This document shows positions 1 to 8,509 of a stretch of 64,000 bases of DNA, piece by piece; position 1 is the stretch's first letter, and every line of letters begins with the position of its first letter. A program made the translations under genes and the position numbers. The DNA is from Mycetocola_B reblochoni (GTDB lineage Bacteria; Actinomycetota; Actinomycetes; Actinomycetales; Microbacteriaceae). Under the pieces are notes generated by a model. That model worked only from the letters and a program-made list of their open reading frames with translations, did no database searches and had not been told where the DNA came from. The DNA is taken from NCBI RefSeq assembly GCF_003667525.1, contig NZ_RCUW01000006.1:100345-164344 (forward strand). Reading direction: 5' to 3'.

Positions 1-892
1 CCGCCCCGTCCAGCGAGACACGGCCCTGAACCAGGGTGCCGAGCATCGTGAAGAACCGGCGTCCCGGGCTCGCGATCGGCGAGCTGTAGACACCATCCGC
101 GTCGACATCGCCGTAGCGGTTGAGCAGGTTCCGGCGCGGAACGCGCACCGAGTCGAAGTGCAGGCGGCCGTTGTCGATGCCGTTCAGCCCTCCCTTCAAG
201 CCGTCGTCCTCGCCGCCGATGCCCGGCAGGAATGCACCGTCGGCGCCGCGGATGGGCACATAGAAGCAGTGCACACCGTGGTTGACGCCCCGCGTGATCA
301 GCTGGGCGAACACGGTGGCCGCCGTTCCGTGCACCGCGGCGTTGCCGAGGTAGTCCTTCCACGCCGCACGGAACGGCGTGTGGATGACGAACTCGTTCGT
401 GTCGGGATCGAAGGTCGCCGTCGTGGCGATCGAGGACACGTCCGAGCCGTGGCCCGTCTCCGTCATCGCGAAGGCGCCGGGGACGGCGAGCGACATCGCG
501 TCCGGCAGGAAGGTGTCGTGGTGGTACTCGGTCCCCAGGTGCAGGATGGCGGCACCGAACAGCCCCCACTGCACCCCGGACTTGATCTGGACGGAGGGGT
601 CGGCGAGCACGAGCTCCTCGAACGCGGCGATGTTGCCGCCGTGGTCGTCCTGCCCGCCGAGACGCGTCGGGAACGCCCGGTGGACCTGGCCGTCCTCGAC
701 CAGCAGGTGCAGTTGGGAGAGCACCCGCTCCCTGTGCTCGTCCATTCCGAGCCCCTCGATGCGCTGCATCGCCTCGGTGCCGGCGAGCCTGCGCGAGGAC
801 AGCCGCTGCTCCGGCCAGCTCCCCAGGAGCAGACGGCCCAGCTCCTCCGTGTCGATCCGTGGCTCGTCGCCCGTCGCGTGCTCCGTTGTCAC
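1..892 (-). CDS. acyl-CoA oxidase/dehydrogenase family protein, N-terminal part
   Basis: The gene runs off the left edge; about 297 residues of the N-terminal half are visible. These flavoproteins oxidise acyl-CoA at C2-C3 in fatty-acid beta-oxidation. The reading shows MTETGHGSDV, close to the TELGHGSNV signature of acyl-CoA oxidases, followed by a stretch rich in Gly/Asp and a segment LHFDSVRVPRRNLLNRYGDV typical of the same family. The GTG start at 892-890 was chosen because GGGAGG lies 8 nt upstream and the frame opens there with no good alternative. The gene is downstream of recQ on the same strand with about 200 nt between them, so it is probably transcribed separately. Whether the enzyme is an oxidase or a dehydrogenase cannot be settled from half a protein. 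Confidence 0.8.
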   Translation of the reverse strand, partial: MTTEHATGDEPRIDTEELGRLLLGSWPEQRLSSRRLAGTEAMQRIEGLGMDEHRERVLSQLHLLVEDGQVHRAFPTRLGGQDDHGGNIAAFEELVLADPSVQIKSGVQWGLFGAAILHLGTEYHHDTFLPDAMSLAVPGAFAMTETGHGSDVSSIATTATFDPDTNEFVIHTPFRAAWKDYLGNAAVHGTAATVFAQLITRGVNHGVHCFYVPIRGADGAFLPGIGGEDDGLKGGLNGIDNGRLHFDSVRVPRRNLLNRYGDVDADGVYSSPIASPGRRFFTMLGTLVQGRVSLDGA

Positions 893-1098
893 CGCAACCG
901 CCTCCCAGTGGCTTCCTCGGGGCCCGCCTGGACCCCTGTGTCCGTCGTCGGCGGTCCTCGCCGACGTGGTGCCACGCTAAACGCCGCTGCGGCGGGCCCC
1001 CCGAACCTCGTTCGTGATCGCCAAAGGGGCGCGGGCACCGCTCGTCCGACGCGTCACGGTTGGCACAAGCGCCCGGACCCGACACGGCTCGGCGGGGC

Positions 1099-2946
1099 TC
1101 ATCCGCGCTCGGGGGCGTTCCGCTCTGATGCCGCTCCCGCCACGACGGCGAGGAGCTCCTGGCCGTAGCGTTCGCGCTTGCTCGCGCCGATCCCGCTGAC
1201 ACCGTCGAGGGCGTCGAGGGTCGCGGGCCGACGGGACGAGAGCTCGCGCAGAGTCGCATCGGTGAAGACCATGTACGCGGGGATGCCCTGCTCCTTGGCC
1301 TGGCCGGCTCGCCACTGGCGCAGCGACTCGAAGAGCGGGCGGTCGTGCTCGGCCAGATCAGCGACCGCTGCGGCGGCCTTGCGCGCGCGGGGGGCCGCCT
1401 CCATCGTGTCCTTGCGGAGCAGGACGACACGGTCTCCGGAGAGCACCTCCGCACTCAGGGGGGACAGGCCGAGGACCCCGTACTCCCCCCTGCTGGCGAT
1501 GAGTCCTGCGGCGAGGAGCTGCCTCACGACGCCACGCCATTGGACGGCCGTGAGGTCAGCGCCGATGCCGTACGTCGCCAGCTCGTCGTGCCGCTGCGAC
1601 CGGATGCGCTCGGTCTCGGCGCCGCGCAGGATGTCGATCAGATGCCCCGCGCCGAAGGCCTGCCCCCGCTCCCTGTCGAGGCGCACGACAGTGGAGAGCA
1701 GCTTCTGCGCGGCGACCGTGCCGTCCCAGGTCTCGGGCGGGTTCAGGCACACATCGCAGTTGCCGCACGGGCCGGACTCCTGGCCGAAGTAGCGCAGGAT
1801 CTGCTGACGACGACAGGTCACCGACTCACAGAGGGCCAGCATCGCGTCCAGGTGCATCGACTGGGCGCGGCGATGCGCCTCGCTGCCCTCGGACTGCTCG
1901 ATCATCCTGCGCTGCTGGACGACGTCGTTGAGCCCGTACGCCAACCACGCGAGCGCCGGCTGCCCGTCGCGGCCCGCCCGGCCGGTCTCCTGGTAGTAGC
2001 TCTCGACCGACTTGGGCAGATCGATGTGGGCCACGAACCGCACGTCGGGCTTGTCGATCCCCATCCCGAAGGCGATGGTCGCGACGACGACGATGCCCTC
2101 CTCCCGCAGGAACCGCGACTGGGTGTTCTCGCGCACGGCGGCGTCGAGGCCGGCGTGATAGGGCAAGGCCGTGATGCCGTTGGCGTTGAGGTACTCCGCC
2201 GTCTGCTCGACCCGCTTGCGACTGAGCGCGTAGACGATTCCCGCCACCGGCTCCCCCGTCGGGGATCGCTGCGCCTCGATCAGCTCCTTCAGCTGCGAGC
2301 GCACCTCGTTCTTCGGCGCGATGCGGTACTGGATGTTCGGCCGATCGAAGTCGGCGACGAAATGCTCGGCGCCCTGGAGCCCGAGTCGCTCGGTGATGTC
2401 TGCGTGCGTCGCCCTGGTCGCCGTGGCCGTGAGCGCGACGCGGGGGACGTCAGGCCAGATGCGGCCGAGCTCGCCGAGGGCGAGGTAATCCGGCCGGAAG
2501 TCGTGCCCCCACTGGGACACGCAGTGCGCCTCGTCGATCGCGATGAGGGACACCGGTGCCGAGCTCAGCAGCGACCGGGTCGAGTCGAGCGCGAGCCGCT
2601 CGGGGGCGACGTAGAGCAGGTCGACCAGGCCGGCCCGATAGTCCGACGCGACACGATCGCGCTCCTCCGACGACTGCGTGGAGTTGAGGTACTCGGCCCG
2701 CACGCCCGCGAGCCGGAGCGCCTGGACCTGGTCGTGCATGAGCGCGATCAGCGGAGACACGACGATGCCCGTTCCCGGCCTGACCAGGGCCGGGATCTGG
2801 TAGCACAGGCTCTTGCCCCCTCCGGTCGGCATGAGGACGACCGCGTCCCCGCCCGCGATGAGCCGATCGACGATCTGCTCCTGCTGGCCGCGGAAGCTGG
2901 GGTAGCCGAACACCGTCTCGAGGACGTCCTGGGCTGCGGTCATCAC
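1099..2946 (-). CDS. recQ: ATP-dependent DNA helicase RecQ
   Basis: This is a 3'-5' superfamily-2 DNA helicase acting in recombination repair and replication-fork processing. At 615 residues it has the usual bacterial RecQ length. Walker A PTGGGKSLCYQ is near residues 40-50, the DEAH-type Walker B appears as DEAHCVSQWGHDFRP, and the motif VI region contains YYQETGRAGRDG. A Cys cluster (CRRQQILRYFGQ, then CGNCDVC) marks the RecQ-specific zinc-binding domain. The C-terminal end (TLRELSSRRPATLDALDGV) is an HRDC domain. The ATG at 2946 is preceded in-frame by nothing better. No SOS box is visible upstream. The gene is solitary, divergent from the ECF S-component gene. Confidence 0.96.
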   Translation of the reverse strand: MMTAAQDVLETVFGYPSFRGQQEQIVDRLIAGGDAVVLMPTGGGKSLCYQIPALVRPGTGIVVSPLIALMHDQVQALRLAGVRAEYLNSTQSSEERDRVASDYRAGLVDLLYVAPERLALDSTRSLLSSAPVSLIAIDEAHCVSQWGHDFRPDYLALGELGRIWPDVPRVALTATATRATHADITERLGLQGAEHFVADFDRPNIQYRIAPKNEVRSQLKELIEAQRSPTGEPVAGIVYALSRKRVEQTAEYLNANGITALPYHAGLDAAVRENTQSRFLREEGIVVVATIAFGMGIDKPDVRFVAHIDLPKSVESYYQETGRAGRDGQPALAWLAYGLNDVVQQRRMIEQSEGSEAHRRAQSMHLDAMLALCESVTCRRQQILRYFGQESGPCGNCDVCLNPPETWDGTVAAQKLLSTVVRLDRERGQAFGAGHLIDILRGAETERIRSQRHDELATYGIGADLTAVQWRGVVRQLLAAGLIASRGEYGVLGLSPLSAEVLSGDRVVLLRKDTMEAAPRARKAAAAVADLAEHDRPLFESLRQWRAGQAKEQGIPAYMVFTDATLRELSSRRPATLDALDGVSGIGASKRERYGQELLAVVAGAASERNAPERG

Positions 2947-3085
2947 CCCACCGTACTGCCAGCCACGGACGCGCCGCGAGCGGGCCCCCAGCCGTGGGCA
3001 GACGCACGGCGAGGCGGCTGTGCAGGGCCGGCGACGCCGGCCCCACGCGCGAGCGCGCGCCCGGCCTCCCCGCCTGGCGCCCGGG

Positions 3086-3105
3086 TTTAGCCTGCACTAA
3101 ATTAG
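3086..3105 (+). promoter_or_regulatory. dyad over the -10 of the ECF S-component gene
   Basis: TTTAG (3086-3090) and CTAAA (3097-3101) form an inverted repeat with a 6-nt spacer, and a further TTAG at 3102-3105 makes a second small palindrome with the CTAA. A TANNNT -10 candidate, TAGCCT (3088-3093), lies inside the dyad, about 37 nt before the ATG. A repressor bound here would cover the promoter. The sequence has only a faint resemblance to an iron box, and the regulator is unknown. Confidence 0.4.
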
Positions 3106-3130
3106 GGGTGTCACCCCGGACGGAGAACCC

Positions 3131-3733
3131 ATGAGATCGACGAGCACACGACTCCTGCTCACCTGCGCGGCGATCGGCGTCGGCGCGGGAATCCCGTTCA
3201 CCGTCACCGGCTACCTGCACGGCGTCGTGGCGGCGACCCTCCCGATCATCTACGGCGCCATGATCGGGCTCTACTTCCTGCCGGGGGTGATCGCGCAGTC
3301 ACTGCTTCGCCGCGGGGGTGTGGCGTTGCTGACGAGCCTGATGGCCGGGCTCACCGCCGCCGCGTTCAACCCGATCAACATCTGGCGCCACATCGGGACG
3401 GCCCTGCTGATCGGTGCACTCCAGGAGCTGCCCTTCGCGCTGGCGCGGTACCGGTACTGGCGCACCTGGGTGTTCTACCTGGCCGCGGCGATCGCGGGCG
3501 TCGTGATGGGAGCGGTCGTGCTGATCGCGCTCGGGATCAGCCACTTCGCACCGTTGGCCGAGACGATCTACATCGCCATATGGGTGGGAGCGCCGATCCT
3601 GATGACCTGGCTGGGCCGCGTGATCGCGAGTGGCATAGACAGGACGGGCGCCGCCGGAGGCCTGCAGGGACCCGTCGTGGGATCGCGGACGACGCGACCG
3701 CGGGGTGGCGGCCTCACCATGGCCGCAGCCTGA
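3131..3733 (+). CDS. ECF transporter S component, YkoE-like
   Basis: This 200-residue integral membrane protein has five or six hydrophobic segments separated by short loops (first at residues 8-30, last near 150-175). The pattern, the FNPINIWRHIGTALLIGALQ block and the ELPFALARYRYW motif match substrate-binding S components of the YkoE type, which in other bacteria serve thiamine or hydroxymethylpyrimidine uptake. An S component needs an energising module of a transmembrane T component and two ATPases; no such genes are next to it, so it presumably shares a module encoded elsewhere. GGAG lies about 7 nt before the ATG. The substrate is an inference from family resemblance only. Confidence 0.7.
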   Translation: MRSTSTRLLLTCAAIGVGAGIPFTVTGYLHGVVAATLPIIYGAMIGLYFLPGVIAQSLLRRGGVALLTSLMAGLTAAAFNPINIWRHIGTALLIGALQELPFALARYRYWRTWVFYLAAAIAGVVMGAVVLIALGISHFAPLAETIYIAIWVGAPILMTWLGRVIASGIDRTGAAGGLQGPVVGSRTTRPRGGGLTMAAA

Positions 3734-3761
3734 CAGACTCTCCCCAACGGAGATCAGATAT

Positions 3762-3777
3762 TCGAATCTATGTTCTA
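3762..3777 (+). promoter_or_regulatory. SOS (LexA) box candidate before the radical SAM gene
   Basis: TCGAATCTATGTTCTA matches the actinobacterial SOS palindrome TCGAAC-N4-GTTCGA at 10 of 12 specified positions. It sits 8 nt before the ATG at 3786 and overlaps a possible -10, TATGTT (3769-3774), so LexA bound here would block initiation. As far as I recall, the Mycobacterium tuberculosis homologue Rv2578c belongs to the LexA regulon, which agrees with this placement. Confidence 0.55.
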
Positions 3778-3785
3778 ATCGTCTC

Positions 3786-4913
3786 ATGCGATGGAACAAC
3801 AGGACCGGCCTCCAGGCGTCGCCGAACGCCCTCCCCGGTCTCGAGCGCGAACGCGACCTGGTTCGCAGCGTCCAGGCACCCGATTTCGCCGGCGTCACCT
3901 TCCACGAGGTGCTCGCCCGTTCGGCGCTGAACCGCGTCCCCGGCGGATCGGAGATGCCGTTCGCCTGGACCGTGAACCCCTACCGCGGCTGCACCCACGC
4001 CTGCGTGTACTGCTTCGCCCGGCCGACGCACAGTTACCTCGAGCTCGACGCCGGGGCGGGCTTCGACTCGCAGATCGTGGTCAAGGTCAACGTCGCCGAG
4101 GTCCTCGAACGCGAGCTGCTCAAACCGTCGTGGGGTCGGGAGCACGTCGCCCTGGGCACAAACACGGACCCGTACCAGAGGGCAGAGGGCAAGTACCGCC
4201 TCATGCCGGGGATCATCGACGCCTTCGTCCGCAGCGGCACGCCGTTCTCCATCCTGACCAAGGGAACGCTGCTGCGCCGCGATCTGCCCGCTCTCGCCGC
4301 GGCGGCGGACCGCGTCCCCGTCGACATCGGACTCTCGATCGCGGTCTTCGACGAGGAGCTGCAGCGCTCGGTCGAGCCGGGCACTCCGTCGACCGCGGCG
4401 CGCCTGGCCACCGTGTCCGCAGTGAGGGACGCGGGGCTGGACTGCACCGTGTTCCTCATGCCGCTCCTGCCCGGCCTCACCGATAGTGACGAGATGCTGG
4501 AGGACGCCGTCGCACGCCTGGCCGCGGCCGGCGCGACCGCCGTGCAGTTCGGCGCGCTGCACCTCAAGCCGGGCGTGAAGCCCTGGTACATGCACTGGCT
4601 CGAGCGTAACCATCCGCAGCTCGTCGGCCTCTACCGGGAGCTGTACGCCGACGGACCCTACCTTCCCGCCGCGTACGCCGCGGATCTGCGGGCGCGGATG
4701 CAGCGCCTGCTCGACAGACACGGCCTCGGCGACGGCCGGGCGGGGCCGACCCAGAGGTTCGGCGACGGGGCCAGACGGCGGGTCCGCTTCGACGGGTTCG
4801 ACGGCGTCGAAGGGTCACGGTCGAGGGGCGCCGCCCGCCGGGGAGTATCGATGGCGGGGTCGGTGGCCGGGCCGGCACGCACGCCGGACGAGCGTCCGAC
4901 CGCCCTGTTCTGA
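3786..4913 (+). CDS. Rv2578c family radical SAM protein
   Basis: A 375-residue radical S-adenosylmethionine enzyme. The cluster-binding motif CTHACVYC (CxxxCxxC) follows the conserved NPYRGC lead-in, and the downstream TNTDPYQRAEGKYRLM and SILTKGTLL segments are typical of the SplB-like Rv2578c family. Members resemble spore photoproduct lyase, but the reaction is not established. The ATG at 3786 was preferred over an in-frame start at 3705 because the protein homology begins there and a promoter-like element with an SOS-type palindrome lies just upstream. With only 8 nt between box and start, the mRNA is probably leaderless or nearly so. The last 60 residues are Gly/Arg-rich and poorly conserved. 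Convergent with rbsK. Confidence 0.88.
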   Translation: MRWNNRTGLQASPNALPGLERERDLVRSVQAPDFAGVTFHEVLARSALNRVPGGSEMPFAWTVNPYRGCTHACVYCFARPTHSYLELDAGAGFDSQIVVKVNVAEVLERELLKPSWGREHVALGTNTDPYQRAEGKYRLMPGIIDAFVRSGTPFSILTKGTLLRRDLPALAAAADRVPVDIGLSIAVFDEELQRSVEPGTPSTAARLATVSAVRDAGLDCTVFLMPLLPGLTDSDEMLEDAVARLAAAGATAVQFGALHLKPGVKPWYMHWLERNHPQLVGLYRELYADGPYLPAAYAADLRARMQRLLDRHGLGDGRAGPTQRFGDGARRRVRFDGFDGVEGSRSRGAARRGVSMAGSVAGPARTPDERPTALF

Positions 4914-4954
4914 TCCGCCGCGCCCGGGCCCTGACAGAAGCGGACGGCGGTGCC

Positions 4955-6025
4955 TTACCGGCTCGGCAGCGATGCCGCCTGCAGGTCCGCGCGTCGCGGA
5001 TACGAGGCCTGCGCCCCGGCAACGGTGACCGACGCCGCGGCGACCCCCATCGCCAGGCGTGCAGCGTCGACGAGAGAGCCGCCCTCGCCGAGCACCGTCG
5101 CGACCGCGCCCGTCACCGCGTCCCCGGCACCGGTACTGTCCACCGCGACGATGTCGGCGCCGGGGAACTCCGCGACGAGCCGGCCCCGCTCCACCACGAG
5201 ACAGCCGCGGGAACCCCGGGTGACCACAGCCGCCCGGATGCCACAGCCGGCGAGGGCGTCGGCCACGGCGTCGCCGTCCACGCAGTCGTCTCCGTCGGCG
5301 GGTCCCAGCCTTCCGCCGACGCCGTGCGCCGCACGAAGCAGAGCGAGCTCGTGCTCGTTGACCAGCAGCACATCCGTCAAACGGATCAGCTCGGGGGAGA
5401 CAGCCCGCCACGGGGACGGGTTAAGGAGCACGGGGACCCCGGCGTCCGCGGCGAGCCGGGCCGCCTCGGTCACCGCGGAGTCCGGCACCTCGAAGCCGAC
5501 ACAGAGGCAGTCGGACGCCCGGATCACCGCGGCATGCCGCCGGACGGCCTCGGCGTCGACGGCGCCATTCGCGCCTGGCGACACCACGATGGTGTTCTCC
5601 CCCGCCGGGTCGACCGTGATCACCGCGGATCCGCTCGACACGTCGCCCGCGAGTGCGACGCCGGAATCGTCGACGCCCTCCGCCCGGAGCGTACGACGAA
5701 GCATCGCGCCGTTGGCGTCGTCGCCGATCAGTCCGATCATGAACACCTCGGCGCCGAGCCGCGCGGCGGCGACCGCCTGGTTCGCACCCTTGCCGCCGGG
5801 GACGATCGTGAGCGGACCGCCGCCGACCGTCTCGCCTGGCGCGGGAAAGCGGTCGGCCACGACCGTGATGTCGGCGTTGAGCGACCCGACGACGCAGAGC
5901 CGCGCGGGGCGGGGCGACGAGGAGGACGACCACGATGAGGGGGACGACGAAGCCCCGGTCGCCCCCTCCCGCACGGAGCGGTGGAGGGGACGGCCGGGGC
6001 CGGGAGGCGTCGACGGTGCGCTCAT
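4955..6025 (-). CDS. rbsK: ribokinase, PfkB family
   Basis: Ribokinase phosphorylates ribose to ribose 5-phosphate. PfkB signature 1 is present as GGKGANQAVAAARLG and signature 2 as DSTGAGDAVTGA, with the catalytic Asp in the latter; an NPSPWR segment and the LLVNEHEL block are also typical. The core starts at LCVVGSLNADIT, so the protein carries an unusual N-terminal extension of about 40 residues rich in Ser and Pro (SSSPSSWSSSSSPRP). The ATG at 6025 was chosen over a GTG at 6061 because TAGTGT lies 7 nt upstream, as expected for a leaderless mRNA. The gene lies just downstream of the DEAD-box helicase. Another PfkB sugar kinase specificity is possible. Confidence 0.88.
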   Translation of the reverse strand: MSAPSTPPGPGRPLHRSVREGATGASSSPSSWSSSSSPRPARLCVVGSLNADITVVADRFPAPGETVGGGPLTIVPGGKGANQAVAAARLGAEVFMIGLIGDDANGAMLRRTLRAEGVDDSGVALAGDVSSGSAVITVDPAGENTIVVSPGANGAVDAEAVRRHAAVIRASDCLCVGFEVPDSAVTEAARLAADAGVPVLLNPSPWRAVSPELIRLTDVLLVNEHELALLRAAHGVGGRLGPADGDDCVDGDAVADALAGCGIRAAVVTRGSRGCLVVERGRLVAEFPGADIVAVDSTGAGDAVTGAVATVLGEGGSLVDAARLAMGVAAASVTVAGAQASYPRRADLQAASLPSR

Positions 6026-6032
6026 TCCTGAG

Positions 6033-6038
6033 ACACTA
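6033..6038 (-). promoter_or_regulatory. -10 element for leaderless rbsK transcript
   Basis: TAGTGT on the minus strand ends 7 nt before the ATG at 6025, the spacing seen for leaderless actinobacterial genes. No clear -35 is visible. The gene could also be read from the helicase promoter, since only 68 nt separate the two genes. Confidence 0.4.
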
Positions 6039-6093
6039 CCGGCGTCACGGTGTCCGGCCACGTCATCGCGGACGTGGTCAGACCGCCGCGAGG

Positions 6094-8196
6094 TCAGTCG
6101 GTGAGATCCTCGACCGTGGGCTCACCGGCGATCTCCAGGACGACGTCATCGCCGGGTGCGGCCTCGACGAAGTTGGCCTCGATCTCGGCACGGCTGAGCA
6201 GATCCGCCATGCGCCGACGACGCGAACGCGGGATCAGCGTGACGACACGCCCCTCCTTGCCCGCGCGGCCGGTCCGGCCGGCACGGTGCAGGTAGGTCTT
6301 GTACTCGTCGGGCGCATCGGCCTGGACGACCAGGTCGATGTCGTCCACGTGGATGCCGCGGGCCGCGACGTCCGTGGCGACGAGGACGCTGACGCGCCCC
6401 GAGGTGAGCTGCTGCAGGTTGCGGGTGCGCCGGGACTGGTTGAGGTCACCGTGCAGCGCGACGGCACGGATGCCCGCGTCCTCGAGCTGGTCGGTGAGCC
6501 GCTCCGCGTAGGCACGGGTCCGCGAGAAGATCAGCGTCTTCCCGTCGCGGTCGGCCAGCTGCTCGATGAGCATGTCCTTGTTGCGGTGCTCGACGACGAG
6601 GACCCTGTGGTCGATCGTGGAGGACGCCTGGTCCTCCCCCGCGACCTCGTGGATGCTCGGCTCGGTCAGGAACTCGTTGACCAGTGCGGCGACACCCTTG
6701 TCCAGGGTCGCCGAGAACAGCAGCTTCTGTCCGCCGGGCGCCGTCTGGCGGATGATGCGCTGCACCGGCTCGAGGAAGCCGAGGTCGCACATGTGGTCGG
6801 CCTCGTCGAGGACGGTGACCGTCACCTCGGACAGGTCGAGGCGCCCCTGCTCGATGAGGTCCTCGATGCGGCCGGGCGTACCGACGATGATGTCGACGCC
6901 GCGCTGCAGCGCACCCACCTGGCGGTGCTGGGGGACGCCGCCGTAGATCTGGGTGGTGAACAGGCCGACGCTGCGGGCGATCGGCTGCACGGTGCGGTCG
7001 ATCTGCAGAGCGAGCTCACGCGTCGGGGCGAGGATGAGCGCACGGGGCTTACGGCCCATCTGGCGCTTCTTGCCGCCGCCGTTCTCCATCAGCTTCTCGA
7101 CCAGGGGCGCGCCGAAGGCGATGGTCTTGCCCGAGCCGGTGCGTCCTCGGCCGAGGACGTCGCGCCCGGCGAGCACGTCGGGGATCGTGGCGGCCTGGAT
7201 GGGGAACGCGGTCGGAGCGCCGAGCTCGGCGAGAGCCCGCTCGATGTTGCCGCCGAGGCCGAGCGAGCCGAAGGTCACGCCCTCGACGTCGGCCGCGACG
7301 GTCGCCTGAGCCTCGAGCCGCTCGAGGACGACGTCGTCGTCCGCGGTGAACCCGGCGGAGGTGTTCGCAGACGGGTAGAAGTTGCTGCTGCGCGGAGCCT
7401 GCTCGCGTCGGGGGGCGCGGTCGCCGCGGTCGGCGGGGCGCTGCGGACGGTCGTCACGGTTGAACGAGCGCTGCGGACGGTCATCACGGTTGAACGAGCG
7501 CTGCGGACGATCATCACGATCGAAGGAGCGACGCGGCGCCCGATCATCACGGTTGAACGACCGCTGCGGACGGTCATCACGGTTGAACGACCGCTGCGGA
7601 CGATCATCACGATCGAACGAGCGACGCGGCGCCCGATCATCACGATCAAACGACCGCTGCGCCCGATCATCACGGTTGAACGACCGCTGCGGACGGCCAT
7701 CACGGTTGAACGACCGCTGCGGACGATCATCACGATCAAACGAGCGACGCGGCGCCCGATCATCACGATCAAACGACCGCTGCGGACGGTCATCACGGTT
7801 GAACGACCGCTGCGGACGATCATCACGATCGAAGGAGCGACGCGGCGCCCGATCATCACGATCAAACGACCGCTGCGGACGGTCATCACGGTTGAACGAC
7901 CGCTGCGGACGGTCGTCACGATCGAAGGACCGACGGGGGCCACGCTCGTCACGGTCGGAGGGACGGGCGGACCGCTCGTCCCGGCCGCCACCGCTGCGCT
8001 CGGCGGCGCGAGCGGCACGCTCGTCGGCGTTCCACCTGGCCTTGCGCGGGGCGGCGTCGTCGGCACGGTGGCCACGGTGGCCGGGGCTCCTGCTGCCGGG
8101 ACGCTGCGCGCCCTTCCCGCCGGAACGGCGGTCGGCGTAGGAGGGATCGAAGTTCTTGGCGGGACGCCCGCCGGCTGGCTTCTTGTTCTTAGGCAT
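6094..8196 (-). CDS. DEAD-box RNA helicase with Arg/Asp-rich N-terminal repeats
   Basis: A 700-residue RNA helicase of the RhlE/CsdA type, acting in ribosome assembly and RNA turnover. The core has a Q motif (FPIQAATIPDVLAG), Walker A GRTGSGKT near residue 350, PTRELALQ, TPGRIEDL, the DEAD box VLDEADHM near 463, SAT, and HRAGRTGRAGKEG. It ends soon after the second RecA domain. The first 88 residues are basic; residues 89-252 are sixteen tandem copies of RSF[D/N]RDDRPQ or RSFDRDDRAPR, a low-complexity segment likely to bind RNA non-specifically or drive condensation. GGAAAG lies 4 nt before the ATG. Such RG/RD-rich tails are known in family members, but usually at the C-terminus, so the N-terminal placement is notable. 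Confidence 0.93.
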   Translation of the reverse strand: MPKNKKPAGGRPAKNFDPSYADRRSGGKGAQRPGSRSPGHRGHRADDAAPRKARWNADERAARAAERSGGGRDERSARPSDRDERGPRRSFDRDDRPQRSFNRDDRPQRSFDRDDRAPRRSFDRDDRPQRSFNRDDRPQRSFDRDDRAPRRSFDRDDRPQRSFNRDGRPQRSFNRDDRAQRSFDRDDRAPRRSFDRDDRPQRSFNRDDRPQRSFNRDDRAPRRSFDRDDRPQRSFNRDDRPQRSFNRDDRPQRPADRGDRAPRREQAPRSSNFYPSANTSAGFTADDDVVLERLEAQATVAADVEGVTFGSLGLGGNIERALAELGAPTAFPIQAATIPDVLAGRDVLGRGRTGSGKTIAFGAPLVEKLMENGGGKKRQMGRKPRALILAPTRELALQIDRTVQPIARSVGLFTTQIYGGVPQHRQVGALQRGVDIIVGTPGRIEDLIEQGRLDLSEVTVTVLDEADHMCDLGFLEPVQRIIRQTAPGGQKLLFSATLDKGVAALVNEFLTEPSIHEVAGEDQASSTIDHRVLVVEHRNKDMLIEQLADRDGKTLIFSRTRAYAERLTDQLEDAGIRAVALHGDLNQSRRTRNLQQLTSGRVSVLVATDVAARGIHVDDIDLVVQADAPDEYKTYLHRAGRTGRAGKEGRVVTLIPRSRRRRMADLLSRAEIEANFVEAAPGDDVVLEIAGEPTVEDLTD
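7441..7932 (-). repeat. 30/33-bp tandem repeat inside the helicase gene
   Basis: Sixteen units encode RSF-x-RDDRPQ (10 residues) or the 11-residue variant ending RAPR. The units are ordered as higher-order triplets (two 10-mers plus one 11-mer, 93 bp), repeated about five times with one insertion of a single unit. All lengths are multiples of three, so copy-number change by slippage or recombination would keep the frame. A nearly identical DNA sequence between copies points to recent expansion. Confidence 0.9.
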
Positions 8197-8509
8197 GGTT
8201 CTTTCCGGGTTTTAGATCTGTATGCAACAGCACTGAGCACACGGCGAACACCGCCTCGCTCATACCCGGGCTTTCAGTGGCCGGGACCGTTCACATCACG
8301 TGAATTCGTACGCGTTTTCGCGCCGAAACCGGCCCACCAGACTGACAAAAACCCACTATCGCGCAAATGCGCTACGTCTAGAGCCGACCATCACACGATA
8401 CACGGCCGCACTGCTTCTGTCACCCTCGGCGCCGCGCCGCGCCCCGATCGGGCGCACCTCGCCCTCGGCCGGTTACCTCACCGAAACGCACGCGCGCCAT
8501 CCTGGTCTG
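8197..8509. other. intergenic leader between helicase and monooxygenase-like gene
   Basis: About 310 nt without a credible gene. It has a lower GC content than its surroundings (for example around 8330-8400) and would form the 5' leader and promoter zone of the minus-strand helicase gene. A long leader is common for cold-regulated RNA helicase genes, but no conserved RNA fold, -35 or -10 stood out clearly on either strand. Confidence 0.4.

Noticed and set aside
7441..7932. possible CRISPR-like repeats
   Set aside because: They are in-frame coding repeats of the helicase.
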